From Dermatophilaceae bacterium Sec6.4 (GTDB taxonomy: Bacteria; Actinomycetota; Actinomycetes; Actinomycetales; Dermatophilaceae): DNA of 63,072 bases. The position numbers and the translations under genes were made by a program. This document shows positions 16,321 through 24,533 of the stretch, piece after piece (positions within the stretch are counted from its first letter, which is position 1; each line of letters opens with the position of its first letter). Under the pieces are notes generated by a model that saw nothing but the letters and a program-made list of their open reading frames with translations, did no database searches and was not told where the DNA came from. The stretch covers positions 1 through 63,072 of the forward strand of contig CP144173.1 in the NCBI GenBank assembly GCA_039636865.1. Reading direction: 5' to 3'.

Positions 16321-16842
16321 CCGGCGGTCGTCCTCTTCTGTCGCTTGGTTGATCGCTCGGCATCATATAGATGCATCACGGCATGAATTTCCGGTCTTAG
16401 GGCCGGGCCATCGGCAGAGTATCCTTCGCCCGAGCGAAGTTCAGCGGCGGCAACGTAGACCTAACGCGCGCGTCTCGTCTTGGAAGGTCCCGCCATCCGG
16501 ACTTGGAGACACACCACCACCGGGCGTTCACATGCTCTCGCCCTACGTGGGCGACCCCGACACATAGACGAGGAAGGGCGCATCGTGTGAGTTAGGCATC
16601 CCGTGGCTGTCTTATCAAGGCAAACGTTGATGAGACGTCCAGCAGCCGTCGCGGCGACCACTCGGCCCGGCCGGATCGTCGGGCACCGAGATGTCTCGGT
16701 TAAGTGTCCCGCCGTGAAATGTCTCAGGCGCTTTCAGCGACAGGGTTTGAGCCACCAACAGGAAAGCGCCGGCAGCAGGGCAACGGACAAGCCACAGGCA
16801 GTGACCTCGGGTCGCGTGAGGATCGCCCGAACACCCAGAAAT
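16321..16842. other. Intergenic region upstream of the recombinase
   Basis: About 520 bases without a convincing gene. It separates the restriction-modification pair from the serine recombinase and may contain the junction of two insertions. The recombination-site candidate lies immediately to its right. Confidence 0.4.
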
Positions 16843-16916
16843 CTGTCGTTCTGGGGTATACCCATGTCGGACATGTGAGATGGATCAAAAAACTGTCGTT
16901 CTGTCGTAATCCATCT
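16843..16916 (+). promoter_or_regulatory. Candidate res (crossover/accessory) site of the serine recombinase
   Basis: Packed symmetry directly before the recombinase gene: two copies of CTGTCGTTCTG (16843-16853, 16893-16903), a perfect palindrome CATGTCGGACATG (16863-16875), and inverted arms AGATGGATCA/TAATCCATCT (16878-16887, 16907-16916). Serine resolvases bind such paired subsites upstream of their own gene, and binding there also represses it. Confidence 0.55.
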
Positions 16917-16942
16917 GTTATTCGGTCAGTTCCGGCAGTAAC

Positions 16943-17728
16943 GTGGTCCGCGTGCAGTTTCAGACAGTGGCGTATGTGCGGGTGTCCTCAGTGGATCAGC
17001 ACACTGACCGGCAGGTGAGCGCCGTGGGGGAGGTGGATCGCACGTTCACTGATCACCTCAGTGGAAAAAGCCGCGAGGACCGGCCCGCGTTGGGGGAGTT
17101 GCTGGAGTATGTGCGCGAGGGGGACACGGTGCGCGTCGCGTCAATGGACCGCTTGGCCCGCTCGGTGATCGATCTCGCGCAGATCGTGGAGCAGTGCACG
17201 AGTAAGGGCGTCACGGTGCACTTTGTGGAGGAACACCTCACGTTCGCCAAAGACGAAGCCAACCCGTACGCGATGTTCCAGTTACACATGCTCGGCGCGG
17301 TCGCCCAGTTGGAACGCTCGCTGATCCGGGAACGCCAACGCCAGGGCATCGCGATCGCGAAAGCCAAAAGCACGTACAAGGGACGTAAACCCGTGCTCAC
17401 TGCCGAGCAGGTCACCACGGTGGGTCAGAAGGTCGCGTTGCAGATCCCCAAAGCACAGATCGCTCGGGATCTTGGCGTCTCCCGCAGCGTCCTTTATGAC
17501 GCTCTCGCCGGACGCGGTGCCTATGCCATCACCAACGAGCAGACACCAGCGCCGGCGGTGGCACCATCTTCGGCGTCACCGCAGACGCCGACCACCGTGT
17601 CGGCGGGACGTGGCCGCAGGAGCACAAGCAAGCGCCGTGATCCCGTCACACCAGTGGGTGACATCGAGGCCACCCCCACCGCGATACCAGCCCAGCCCGG
17701 CACCACGCCCGAGCGCCCAACCCCGTAG
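16943..17728 (+). CDS. Serine recombinase (resolvase/invertase family) with extended tail
   Basis: A 261-residue protein from GTG. The resolvase domain has YVRVSS with the catalytic serine at residue 15, the conserved SMDRLARSVIDLAQIVEQ, and HMLGAVAQLERSLIRERQ; a C-terminal Hin-type HTH follows (AQIARDLGVSRSVLYDAL). About 70 residues of Pro/Thr/Ser-rich sequence come after the HTH (QTPTTVSAGRGRRSTSKRR and beyond), which is not typical. It likely resolves plasmid multimers or cointegrates at the adjacent repeat cluster. After the TAG stop the same frame stays coding-like for 40 codons, so the tail may come from fusion with a neighbouring damaged gene. Confidence 0.9.
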   Translation: MVRVQFQTVAYVRVSSVDQHTDRQVSAVGEVDRTFTDHLSGKSREDRPALGELLEYVREGDTVRVASMDRLARSVIDLAQIVEQCTSKGVTVHFVEEHLTFAKDEANPYAMFQLHMLGAVAQLERSLIRERQRQGIAIAKAKSTYKGRKPVLTAEQVTTVGQKVALQIPKAQIARDLGVSRSVLYDALAGRGAYAITNEQTPAPAVAPSSASPQTPTTVSAGRGRRSTSKRRDPVTPVGDIEATPTAIPAQPGTTPERPTP

Positions 17729-18015
17729 GGCCCGGCCGCCAAAACTGCGGCGAAGAAGCGGGCGAGGAAGAAGTGGTACGTCATCGAAGTCGAACGACAG
17801 CACGCGGACGACCCGAGCGCGACCGTCGCGATCCCGTCCGAATGCACCACCGCGAAGATGGCCGACGGGCCCGGCAACAACTGCAATCCAAAGCCAACCG
17901 TGACCCGCACCGCACCGCGATCACCGTGCGCACCGCCGAGCAAATCCACTCCTACCGGGGCCTCTACCAACCCGACCTCGACCGGCACCCCATCACCAAA
18001 GGTCCACCAACCTGA
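17729..18015 (+). pseudogene. Remnant of a second protein behind the recombinase
   Basis: In the recombinase frame, after its stop, the text reads KTAAKKRARKKWYVIEVERQ then HADDPSATVAIPSECTTAKM. Near 17870 the sensible reading moves to another frame (RARQQLQSKANRDPHRTAI, then HSYRGLYQPDLDRHPIT) and ends at 18015. This looks like one small basic protein broken by a frameshift and joined to the recombinase by an in-frame stop. No family is recognised. Confidence 0.4.
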
Positions 18016-18256
18016 GCAACTGTGCTCCGGTAAATTGCGACCCAACCGGACCGCCTGCGGCCGGTCAAACACGGGGAGACCAGCGGTGGAGTCAAGTGAA
18101 GAACCGATGAAGTCTCCGTGCGGTGAGTAGAACCCGACAGACGGGTACCGGGTTGCTTTGGCGCGGCAAGCTTGATCGCCGGAGGGGTTTGGGCCCATCC
18201 GACGATCAACTCGCGGCCGAGGTGGTTGCGCGTTGTGCTCTTGGTGAGGGGCTCTG

Positions 18257-18502
18257 CTACTTGCCGCGGAGCTTCTTGCTGTCCTTCTTGGTCAGCGAGG
18301 TCGTCGGTTGGTAGTTCTTCGTCGTTAGGCGCTGAATCTTGCGGTGGATTTCTTCCGGTGAGGCGCGCTGGCTCTGGCTCCACTGATCCCGCAGAGCGGC
18401 GGACATCTTCGCCGGCGGCGGGGCATGCCCGCTACTTGCAAGGAGCCCGGTGATTTGGGCGGCGGCCTGGACGCGCTTTGCCTTGTCCATAAAACTACTC
18501 AC
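18257..18502 (-). CDS. Small hypothetical protein, last gene of the OmpA-lipoprotein operon
   Basis: An 81-residue basic protein (MDKAKRVQAAAQITGLLASS; end TSLTKKDSKKLRGK). Its GTG start overlaps the end of the preceding membrane-protein gene by four bases (GTGA), so translation is coupled; an internal ATG five codons in is an alternative. It has no membrane segment and is not recognised. As the coupled last gene, it probably acts with the membrane protein on the cytoplasmic side. Confidence 0.65.
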   Translation of the reverse strand: MSSFMDKAKRVQAAAQITGLLASSGHAPPPAKMSAALRDQWSQSQRASPEEIHRKIQRLTTKNYQPTTSLTKKDSKKLRGK

Positions 18503-19824
18503 GGCGTGGCCCTGTTGCCGTCGAGAACTTCCAGCTGATCTTGGTGACGCCGCAGCTGCTTGGCCTGCTGAAGAGCCAATTCCAGACCGCTAAAATCGAG
18601 GCGAGGAGCGGGCAGTTGACCCGACGCGCCCATTTGCTGATGGATACTTCGGGCGTACCGGATGGTCCGGTCTTCCCGACTCTTCTCCACACTTGCCAGC
18701 GCCGCAGAACTGGTCTTGACGAGGTGACGTTCGAGCTTACCGGTCAGCTTGCCGGACGTCTCCAACAGGATGGACTGCTTAGTCTCGACCTGTTTCTTGG
18801 TGGCGTCGTTGACATGCACCTGCGGGGCGAGCACGTCGATCTTGTCTGTCAGTAGTGACCCGTTGTTGAACTCGGATTTATACGCCAGGTAGGCGCTAGC
18901 GCTCATCAGCGCTGCAAACAGGACTGCGAGCAGCCACAGCAGCATCGTGCTCTGCGGGCCAGTTGCTTCCGCGACGACCCGGGCGGCCATTACCGCAGCG
19001 ACCAGGATGATCACGAGGAAGGTCGCGGCGAGTTCGCCGATCAGCATCCGCCGGTTCCCACCGCTGAAATCCCACCCGCCGTGGCTTGCTCGGTAGGACC
19101 GGTGATGCTTTCCCAGGTGGGTCATCACAATGGACAGCGCGAAGGTGCCGACTAAGCCAAAGGTGAGCGCGGTGCCTGCTTTGATCCATCCGCCCGGTTC
19201 GGTCCAGAAAGTGCGGAAGTTGACGTTCAGGATCTTGCACCAGATCAACGTCAGGACGACGATGTCGGCGCACAAGATCGCAGGGTAAAACTTTTTGTCC
19301 CGGGGATCCGTCCGCCGGTGAGCGACGGAACCTTCGTCCTCGTCATCACTCACCTTTTGCGTCCAGGTCGCGAGCTTTCCGGCGGTCTCCGGGGTCGACA
19401 GGCTTTCTCCGTGAGGTCCCACGTATCGAGTTGTGTCGAGGTGGCCCAAGACCACCTCGTTGACCAGAAACTCGGCGTGTAGGCCTTTGATCACGTCAAC
19501 GTCCTTGTCGGCCTTTTTGACCCCGGCGTCGAGGCTGCGCTGAGCACGGGCTTCTGCGCGACGGCGCACGTCGTCCTCAGCGTGTGAGAGCTGCGTAGGC
19601 GGGCGCGGGACCCGGATGCGGCCGGACTCTTTAACCATGTGGTGGCCTTGGACGATTTTGGTCCAGGGCATCGGGCCCACACCGATCATCGAAGTCAGCG
19701 TGTGCATCGTGGGGATGCTGGGTGGTGTCGGCTCGGGGCTAGGAACCACGCGCATATGGACAGGGCTCGGGTCAGCTTCGGGCGGGTTGATCTCGGACTG
19801 GATTGACACGGTATTTTCCTTCAT
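18499..19824 (-). CDS. Four-TM membrane protein with cytoplasmic helical tail
   Basis: A 441-residue protein. Residues 1-175 are hydrophilic (proline-rich start, then an acidic/basic helical region). Four hydrophobic segments are seen at about 179-199, 213-236, 260-285 and 292-315. The last 120 residues are helical and charged (ATKKQVETKQSILLETSGKL; LELALQQAKQLRRHQDQLEV), coiled-coil-like. Its ATG overlaps the stop of the OmpA-like lipoprotein gene (ATGA). A membrane protein coupled to a surface lipoprotein with a peptidoglycan-binding domain suggests an envelope-spanning complex. It does not match the ZorA/MotA pattern and I know no named family for it. Confidence 0.8.
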   Translation of the reverse strand: MKENTVSIQSEINPPEADPSPVHMRVVPSPEPTPPSIPTMHTLTSMIGVGPMPWTKIVQGHHMVKESGRIRVPRPPTQLSHAEDDVRRRAEARAQRSLDAGVKKADKDVDVIKGLHAEFLVNEVVLGHLDTTRYVGPHGESLSTPETAGKLATWTQKVSDDEDEGSVAHRRTDPRDKKFYPAILCADIVVLTLIWCKILNVNFRTFWTEPGGWIKAGTALTFGLVGTFALSIVMTHLGKHHRSYRASHGGWDFSGGNRRMLIGELAATFLVIILVAAVMAARVVAEATGPQSTMLLWLLAVLFAALMSASAYLAYKSEFNNGSLLTDKIDVLAPQVHVNDATKKQVETKQSILLETSGKLTGKLERHLVKTSSAALASVEKSREDRTIRYARSIHQQMGASGQLPAPRLDFSGLELALQQAKQLRRHQDQLEVLDGNRATP

Positions 19825-20966
19825 TTGATGGTGATTTCAACTCGTTGGTTCAGCTGTGCGAGGGCGTCGACGCGCTGCCCATCGGGCAGGTTGTTTACAA
19901 CCTGGCGGGTGTCGCCGACACCAATCGCGGCACCAAGTACGTGCATCGGTACCCCGAGCTGCAGCAAGCGGGCTCGAACGGCTACAGCGCGGGCCTTGGA
20001 CAACGCGAACTCGTGGTCGCCGCTCAGTTCAGAGGAGGTGTGACCGGTGATCGTGGCGACCCGCCCCGCGGGGCAGGTCGCCAGCTGGGCAGCAACAGTC
20101 CCCAAGGCCTGGTCGGCATTGACGCTCAAGGACGTACTGCCTCGGTCGAAAAGCACGTCACCAGGCAGGTTGATCGGACGAGTGCACGTCGTTGTCGTAC
20201 GGCCAACCGTGACCACCGGCACGGGTTGAGTCGAGTGCGGTGGAGTCCGGGGAACATCGCCGGACTCCGCAGAGCAAACCGCTCCACTAGCCCGGCACAC
20301 CGACAGAGCCAGATCCGTGACCGTTTTGACCTCGGGAAGAGTCAACTCAGGCTGGGTACCGGCGGTGACGCCCAGACCAATCCACCGAACCGTGCGCCCC
20401 CGGGCGTCGGGAATCAGGCCCCGTTTGCGCAGATCGGTAACCGTGGAGGCGACATCAATGGACCACCCAGTGACCCGCAGGTCGAGCGGGTCCACGGTGC
20501 TCACACCGGAGGTGTCCAACAGCAGACTGTCCCCGGAGGAGGAAGCCTGTACCGTGCGCCGGAAGAGGCCCATCAGGTCCAGACCCGGCTTCTGTGGTGT
20601 GGATATGTCCAACACTGCTTGCAACTTGCGGAGCTTGCTGGCCACCAACTTCTGCGCCTGGTCCGGATCCTGCTCGACCTCCTGGGACGACCTCAGCGGT
20701 GTCAGGTCGACGACCGGAGTATCCGTGTTGTTCCCGACCACAACCTTGACCGCGCCACCACCCGGATTGACGGCTCCCACCGCATGGGTAGTTAGCGCCC
20801 CCACCAGAGGAGCGAGGCTCGGTGCGGGCTCAGCCGCACTGGCCGTCACGCCCAGAATGAGGCCGTGATCCTCGGGCGCTTTGCAGCCACTGAGCGTCAT
20901 CGAAGCAGACATCACGAAGCCGATAACTGCGCAATGGGCGACGCGAGCCGTGAAGCTGATTGGCAT
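19821..20966 (-). CDS. OmpA-domain lipoprotein
   Basis: A 381-residue protein. The N-terminus has a basic and hydrophobic signal ending LSGC, a lipobox with Cys28 as lipidation site. The middle (LDTSGVSTVDPLDLRVTGW, LIPDARGRTVRWIGLGVTAG) has the layout of a modified von Willebrand/Rossmann-like domain often found before OmpA domains in actinobacteria. The last about 95 residues are an OmpA-like peptidoglycan-binding domain (VLFDRGSTSLSVNADQALG, ITGHTSSELSG, LSKARAVAVRARLLQLGV). It should sit on the outer face of the membrane and hold the cell wall. Its ATG overlaps the stop of the small zinc protein gene (TGATG), and its own stop overlaps the membrane protein start. Confidence 0.85.
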   Translation of the reverse strand: MPISFTARVAHCAVIGFVMSASMTLSGCKAPEDHGLILGVTASAAEPAPSLAPLVGALTTHAVGAVNPGGGAVKVVVGNNTDTPVVDLTPLRSSQEVEQDPDQAQKLVASKLRKLQAVLDISTPQKPGLDLMGLFRRTVQASSSGDSLLLDTSGVSTVDPLDLRVTGWSIDVASTVTDLRKRGLIPDARGRTVRWIGLGVTAGTQPELTLPEVKTVTDLALSVCRASGAVCSAESGDVPRTPPHSTQPVPVVTVGRTTTTCTRPINLPGDVLFDRGSTSLSVNADQALGTVAAQLATCPAGRVATITGHTSSELSGDHEFALSKARAVAVRARLLQLGVPMHVLGAAIGVGDTRQVVNNLPDGQRVDALAQLNQRVEITIK

Positions 20967-21199
20967 CAGGCGGCCCACCCACGCGACTGGGGCTTCGATG
21001 TCAAATGCCAGCCATAGCATTCGTCGCAGCGGTAAGCGCGCAGCACCGTCCATGTGCACAGCGCACCGTTGCGCTCGGCCACGGACCGCAGGCGTGCGGC
21101 CTCCGAAAGGGCCAGCTTGGTGTCTTTCCGTTCGCCATAACGCGCCTTGCCGGTACTGATACAGATCGGCCAAACGTGGTGAGTCTTCTTCGTCGCCAT
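20966..21199 (-). CDS. Small zinc-binding protein of phage/plasmid type
   Basis: A 77-residue protein (MATKKTHHVWPICISTGKAR). The C-terminal YRCDECYGWHLTSKP is the CxxCxxxH-type pattern common in small actinophage and mobile-element proteins and probably binds zinc together with earlier cysteines. It is the first gene of a four-gene coupled operon: TGATG into the lipoprotein, ATGA into the membrane protein, GTGA into the last gene. Its role in an otherwise envelope-directed operon is unclear; regulation or mRNA/DNA binding is possible. Confidence 0.7.
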   Translation of the reverse strand: MATKKTHHVWPICISTGKARYGERKDTKLALSEAARLRSVAERNGALCTWTVLRAYRCDECYGWHLTSKPQSRGWAA

Positions 21200-21483
21200 G
21201 GTGCTCGGTCTCCCTTAGATTGGGTCTTCTCGTGCGGCGAGTAAGCTGCCGTAGCTTCTTTTCATCGCTGGAAAGCCTATTAATAATCTTTCCCGATATG
21301 AGGGATTCTGCAGACTCGCGCGACGATTTACCAGAACTCTTGATGCCTAAATTTGGGCACAGGTATGACTCATCTATGTGATGCATTTTGCGTGTGGGGT
21401 GGCGGCACAACACTGATGAAATAGAGCACCACCGTGTGATCTCTGAGATGCCTAAAGTTGGCAGTTCATTGCTGTCGACGCGG
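21200..21483. other. Upstream region of the OmpA-lipoprotein operon
   Basis: Just under 300 bases, AT-richer than its surroundings, with short T-runs and no gene. The promoter of the leftward operon must lie here, but no single -35/-10 pair stands out. Confidence 0.4.
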
Positions 21484-21537
21484 CTCTTGAACTTTGCGCG
21501 TGATGTGGCCTGAAAATTAGGCCCCGTGGCCCTGGGG
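21484..21537 (+). repeat. 54-bp direct repeat, left copy (old transposon end)
   Basis: It starts CTCTTGAACTTTGCGCGTGA and ends GTGGCCCTGGGG, and matches 28273-28326 at 47 of 54 positions. It is preceded by GG, giving GGCTCTT, which resembles the outer tip of the intact ISL3 repeat (GGCTCTTC). It is therefore probably the end of a decayed ISL3-like element, whose transposase remnant lies about 200 bases to the right. Confidence 0.6.
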
Positions 21538-21603
21538 CAGGCTGGGTGGTAACTAGTCAGCCCGGCAAGTCAGGGCCACGAGTATTCAAGCCTATGAGCG
21601 ATG

Positions 21604-21627
21604 CCGCGGTGCCGCGGTGCCGCGGTG
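21604..21627 (+). repeat. Tandem octamer CCGCGGTG x3
   Basis: Three perfect head-to-tail copies of the 8-base unit CCGCGGTG within the decayed transposon region. Such repeats typically arise by slippage in sequence no longer under selection. Confidence 0.8.
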
Positions 21628-21739
21628 CACTGATGGTCGAAGGCCCAACCGCGCTGGTGGCTCCAAAGCGTTCGGGTCGTGGCGACCGAACCGAACGCAT
21701 CGTTCCGGCCCGCGGTGCGTCACTGGTTGCCGAAAACAG

Positions 21740-21935
21740 AAGTGTCCGTGGACTATCTGAAGCTCGTGAAGCTCGTGAAGCTCGTGAAGCTCGTGAAGCT
21801 CGTGGTGACTCAGGTGAGGCGGCGGGTGTCCTGGGACCGGCGCGGCCGCCGTGGTTGCGGTGTGGACTTGGCCTTGGCCAACAGGTTGTTGCTCCTGCGT
21901 CTGTACAACACGCTGTCGCCGGGAAGTGTTCAGAC
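21740..21935 (+). pseudogene. ISL3-type transposase fragment with expanded 9-bp tandem repeat
   Basis: In frame +1 the text VSVDYLKLVKLV, then VTQVRRRVSWDRRGRRGCGV, then LALANRLLLLRLYNTLS aligns by eye with VVDPFHIVKLATQAVDEVRR and GHRGRRGDPLYGIQTILR of the intact ISL3 transposase in this window. The fragment lacks the N- and C-terminal parts. Its KLV codons are amplified: GAAGCTCGT occurs five times in tandem at 21759-21803, giving a repeated Lys-Leu-Val run. It is non-functional. Confidence 0.55.
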
Positions 21936-21981
21936 CACTGAGTATTCCTCGGCTTCGACCGCTTCACGATTTTCGGGCCGT

Positions 21982-22459
21982 TTAGGAGGCTGAGGTTACC
22001 CGCCGTCCGACGACGTCGACATCGTTCCACTCTGAAAATGCCGGCCCGAGTTGATGTGCCACGAACCCAAGGGACCGGAGCTCTTCCACTACGGTCTGGA
22101 TGGCTTCGCAGCGCGCTCTCATTCCGGCATCGCTTGAATCTGCGTCACTGAGGCAGATCAACCGAAGCCTCTCGAAAGAGTGATCCTCGCGCACCTTCCG
22201 CTGTATAGCGAATGACAACTCCGGCAGAACGTCATGAGCGACACGAATCACCGCGGCGTCGTCACCATCTAGGAGGGGTCCCGCCCTCGGAGTAAAGAGT
22301 CCCACAGCAGTCGACCCTATGCGTTGATGACCCCACCGCGTGGAGGTCTGCCTGTGTGTAGAGGTGTAACGCGGTTAGGCCAAGCGGATGGCCAGTGTCC
22401 TGAGCGTTTCTAACGCCTACGGTGAGGAGTCCGAATTCTGGAGCGTGAGCGGAAGTCAT
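21982..22459 (-). pseudogene. Hypothetical gene broken by a frameshift
   Basis: Two reading frames join into one coherent protein. The first runs from ATG 22459 (MTSAHAPEFGLLTVGVRNAQ, then GLTALHLYTQADL). The second continues TRWGHQRIGSTAVGLFTPRA, then LLDGDDAAVIRVAHDVLPEL, and stops at 21982. The change of frame falls near 22346 in GACCTCCACGCGG, where one extra C would explain it. The restored protein would have about 160 residues. It overlaps the end of the HAD gene by about 50 bases, suggesting a former operon. No family is recognised. A sequencing error is the alternative explanation. Confidence 0.6.
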
Positions 22460-23165
22460 GGATTGGCCACCCACGGCGAACTGCGATCAGTCGCAATGCG
22501 CGATCGGGGTTGACCGCGGCAGGATGACCCACCGCGGCTAGCAGAGGTAGGTCTTGAACAGAATCGCTGTACCCGATGCAGTCAGCCAGACTCCATCCAT
22601 GCTGATCGGCGTGCTGGGTCACGATGGCCGCTTTGGCAGGCCCATGCAGCAGCGATCCATTTAGTCGCCCCGTCCACATGCCCTCGATTACCTCCGCACG
22701 CGTGCCTAGCGCACCAGATAACCGCAGGCGACGTGCAATGAGCTCGGCTAGTTCGATTGGCGCAGCGGTGGCTAACCACACCTGTGTGCCGGCATCGAGA
22801 TGGGCTCGGAGCAATCGCATCGTTCCTTGCCACAAGCGTGGAGCGAGCACTTGGTCATATAGTTGGTCGGCGCCAGTCAGGACGTCCTCGACGAGTAGTC
22901 CTGCAGCCAGATGCAGGCTGTGATCCCTAGCGGTGGTGATCAGCCGTGGGTGCTCTCCAGCAAGTCGATAAACGATGTGGTGAACTGCCAGTCGAGCCAG
23001 ATCTGATCGTCGGAGGACACCGCGAGCAGCTAATGCACTACCCAGGTGAAACAACGCTGATCCCTTAATTAACGTGTTGTCCAGATCGACGTAGACCGCC
23101 TTGAACTGAGGTTCTCGGACCAAATTTTCAATCATTTTGAAATTCAATAGTTGGCCATATCCCAT
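22410..23165 (-). CDS. HAD-superfamily phosphatase (subclass IB-like)
   Basis: A 251-residue protein. Motif I is VYVDLDNTLIKGS (nucleophile and acid/base Asp). Motif II is in VWLATAAP, with a conserved small residue in place of Ser/Thr. Motif III and IV are represented by KAAIVTQHADQHGW and CIGYSDSVQDLPLL. The layout, with a helical cap between motifs I and II, is that of the SerB-like IB group, which acts on small phosphate esters. The substrate is unknown. Start is ATG 23165; ATG 23135 is equally possible, since no clear ribosome site is present for either. It leads the leftward pair with the frameshifted gene. Confidence 0.8.
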   Translation of the reverse strand: MGYGQLLNFKMIENLVREPQFKAVYVDLDNTLIKGSALFHLGSALAARGVLRRSDLARLAVHHIVYRLAGEHPRLITTARDHSLHLAAGLLVEDVLTGADQLYDQVLAPRLWQGTMRLLRAHLDAGTQVWLATAAPIELAELIARRLRLSGALGTRAEVIEGMWTGRLNGSLLHGPAKAAIVTQHADQHGWSLADCIGYSDSVQDLPLLAAVGHPAAVNPDRALRLIAVRRGWPIHDFRSRSRIRTPHRRR

Positions 23166-23781
23166 CGTCGCTGCCGGCTGGCGGGAAGATCGCCAGATCT
23201 ACAGCTGCCTGTGCTTCTGTGCCTACCGAATCACCAGTACCTCACATATAATAGTCATTGCGCATGTGAGGCTCGCATTGCTGCTGTCAGCGACGATGCT
23301 GCCCGCTCTACCAAATGTCGCTGGAGTGAACCGTCGTGGGACGCCGCCGAGCATCGCCGGGCTGGCGACGTCTGGGTTGTTACTGAGGTACCGATGAGTC
23401 TGTCAAATCCTCATATAACCTAGGTTTTTTCGTTGATGTGGTGCGCCGAGAACGACGACACGAGATCCGCGTATCCGCTCGGATCTTGCAACGTTGTGTC
23501 TTGCTGTCGCTTCTTCTCATGACCAGGTGGCCTCACGCGTCTTCGATCGTCCTCTGGGCGAGAGTTTCGTCAGGCTGGGCTGGCCGTTTTGCCTCCTTTA
23601 TTCGACGATGCGGCACAGTTGCACGACAAAGACCTCGCCTCGAGCCGAGGCGTCGACTGAAGCGCCCCACCATTAGGACCTGCTGACTCGCCGAGGGGTT
23701 TACGCCACATCCCGTCATGAACCCGTAGGCTTATGATGCTTTGTAAGCACACCGTGACCTCTGCCTTCACATCGAGCGCTG
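23166..23781. other. Divergent intergenic region of the phosphoesterase cassette
   Basis: About 615 bases between the HAD gene and the rightward GDPD-like gene. It has several frames with weak coding look (one contains RWSEPSWDAAEHRRAGDVWV, then VTEVP) but nothing that can be called. AT-rich blocks near 23240-23260 and 23400-23430 could hold promoters. It may include decayed gene fragments. Confidence 0.35.
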
Positions 23782-24510
23782 ATGGTCGAACGTCAAATAC
23801 TGATTGGACCTATCAACTGCGAAGGAGGTGGCCGACCCCATGATCTGGGTTGCGCAAAATACATGTTTGCCGTAGCGCACAGGACGCCGAGAGGGTTATC
23901 TGAATGTGCGAAATTAGCTTCTGCGGGCGCAAAGCTATTTGAAGTAGATGTACGAATTCATCGATCTGGCGTGATAGTTTCACATTTCCTTCCTGTGCTC
24001 AGAGTGCCTGGATGGATAGAGAATGATGGTCCAAACTTCCGTCTTTATCGAATGTACCTTCAGGATCTGTCCCTTCTCCAAACAGTCGTGCTCGTACCGG
24101 CTCCATATCGCATAGTTCTTGATTTAAAAGAAGATCTTCCATGGCGTAGAAAGCAACTCAATGAGAGACTTATTCCACTGGTGGAGCCTAGCCGTTTTTT
24201 GGTAAGTACGCACGTTATCGAAGATTTAAAATTTTTTCGTGAACGCGGCTTCGAGACATGGCGAACAATACGTAATACTATGGAGCTGACAGCCGCTATC
24301 TCGAGCGAGATTAAAGATACGGGTGTGTCCATCCGGCATTCGCTTGTTACCCCAGATTCGCTAGCAAAACTGCGTGAAGTAACGAGCACAGTTGTAGCCT
24401 GGACGGTAAACGATTTAGATCGTGCGCGGCAGCTATATAGTTTGGATGTTGACGGAGTAACAACCGACCTGCCCGAGGTTATGGACATGGCGCAGAGCGC
24501 ATCTGATTAA
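23782..24510 (+). CDS. Glycerophosphodiester phosphodiesterase-like protein
   Basis: A 242-residue protein (218 from the internal ATG at 23863). It shows the GDPD TIM-barrel landmarks: VAHRTPRGLSE near the start, FEVDVRIHRSGVIVSHF for the metal-binding E-x-D and H, IVLDLKEDLP, and the closing VVAWTVNDLDRARQ followed by DGVTTDLPEVM. Members hydrolyse glycerophosphodiesters or related phosphodiesters. The start is unclear. The best ribosome site, AAGGAGGTGG at 23821-23830, precedes an ATG at 23841 in another frame that stops after 11 codons, so there may be an upstream leader peptide or a frameshift. The gene is markedly AT-richer than the backbone. Confidence 0.7.
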   Translation: MVERQILIGPINCEGGGRPHDLGCAKYMFAVAHRTPRGLSECAKLASAGAKLFEVDVRIHRSGVIVSHFLPVLRVPGWIENDGPNFRLYRMYLQDLSLLQTVVLVPAPYRIVLDLKEDLPWRRKQLNERLIPLVEPSRFLVSTHVIEDLKFFRERGFETWRTIRNTMELTAAISSEIKDTGVSIRHSLVTPDSLAKLREVTSTVVAWTVNDLDRARQLYSLDVDGVTTDLPEVMDMAQSASD

Positions 24511-24533
24511 CTAGTAGAAATGAGACCAGGCTA

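Noticed and set aside
17521..18198. 225-codon leftward frame over the recombinase end
   Set aside because: Antisense to the recombinase HTH, composition of a shadow, no ribosome site.
18499..20966. Zorya (ZorAB) defence system
   Set aside because: The OmpA protein is a lipoprotein rather than a TM stator, the four-TM protein has no MotA pattern, and no ZorC/D/E partner is present.
21759..21803. Tandem nonamers as a possible CRISPR or iteron array
   Set aside because: The units are 9 bases head-to-tail without spacers and lie in frame inside a transposase fossil.
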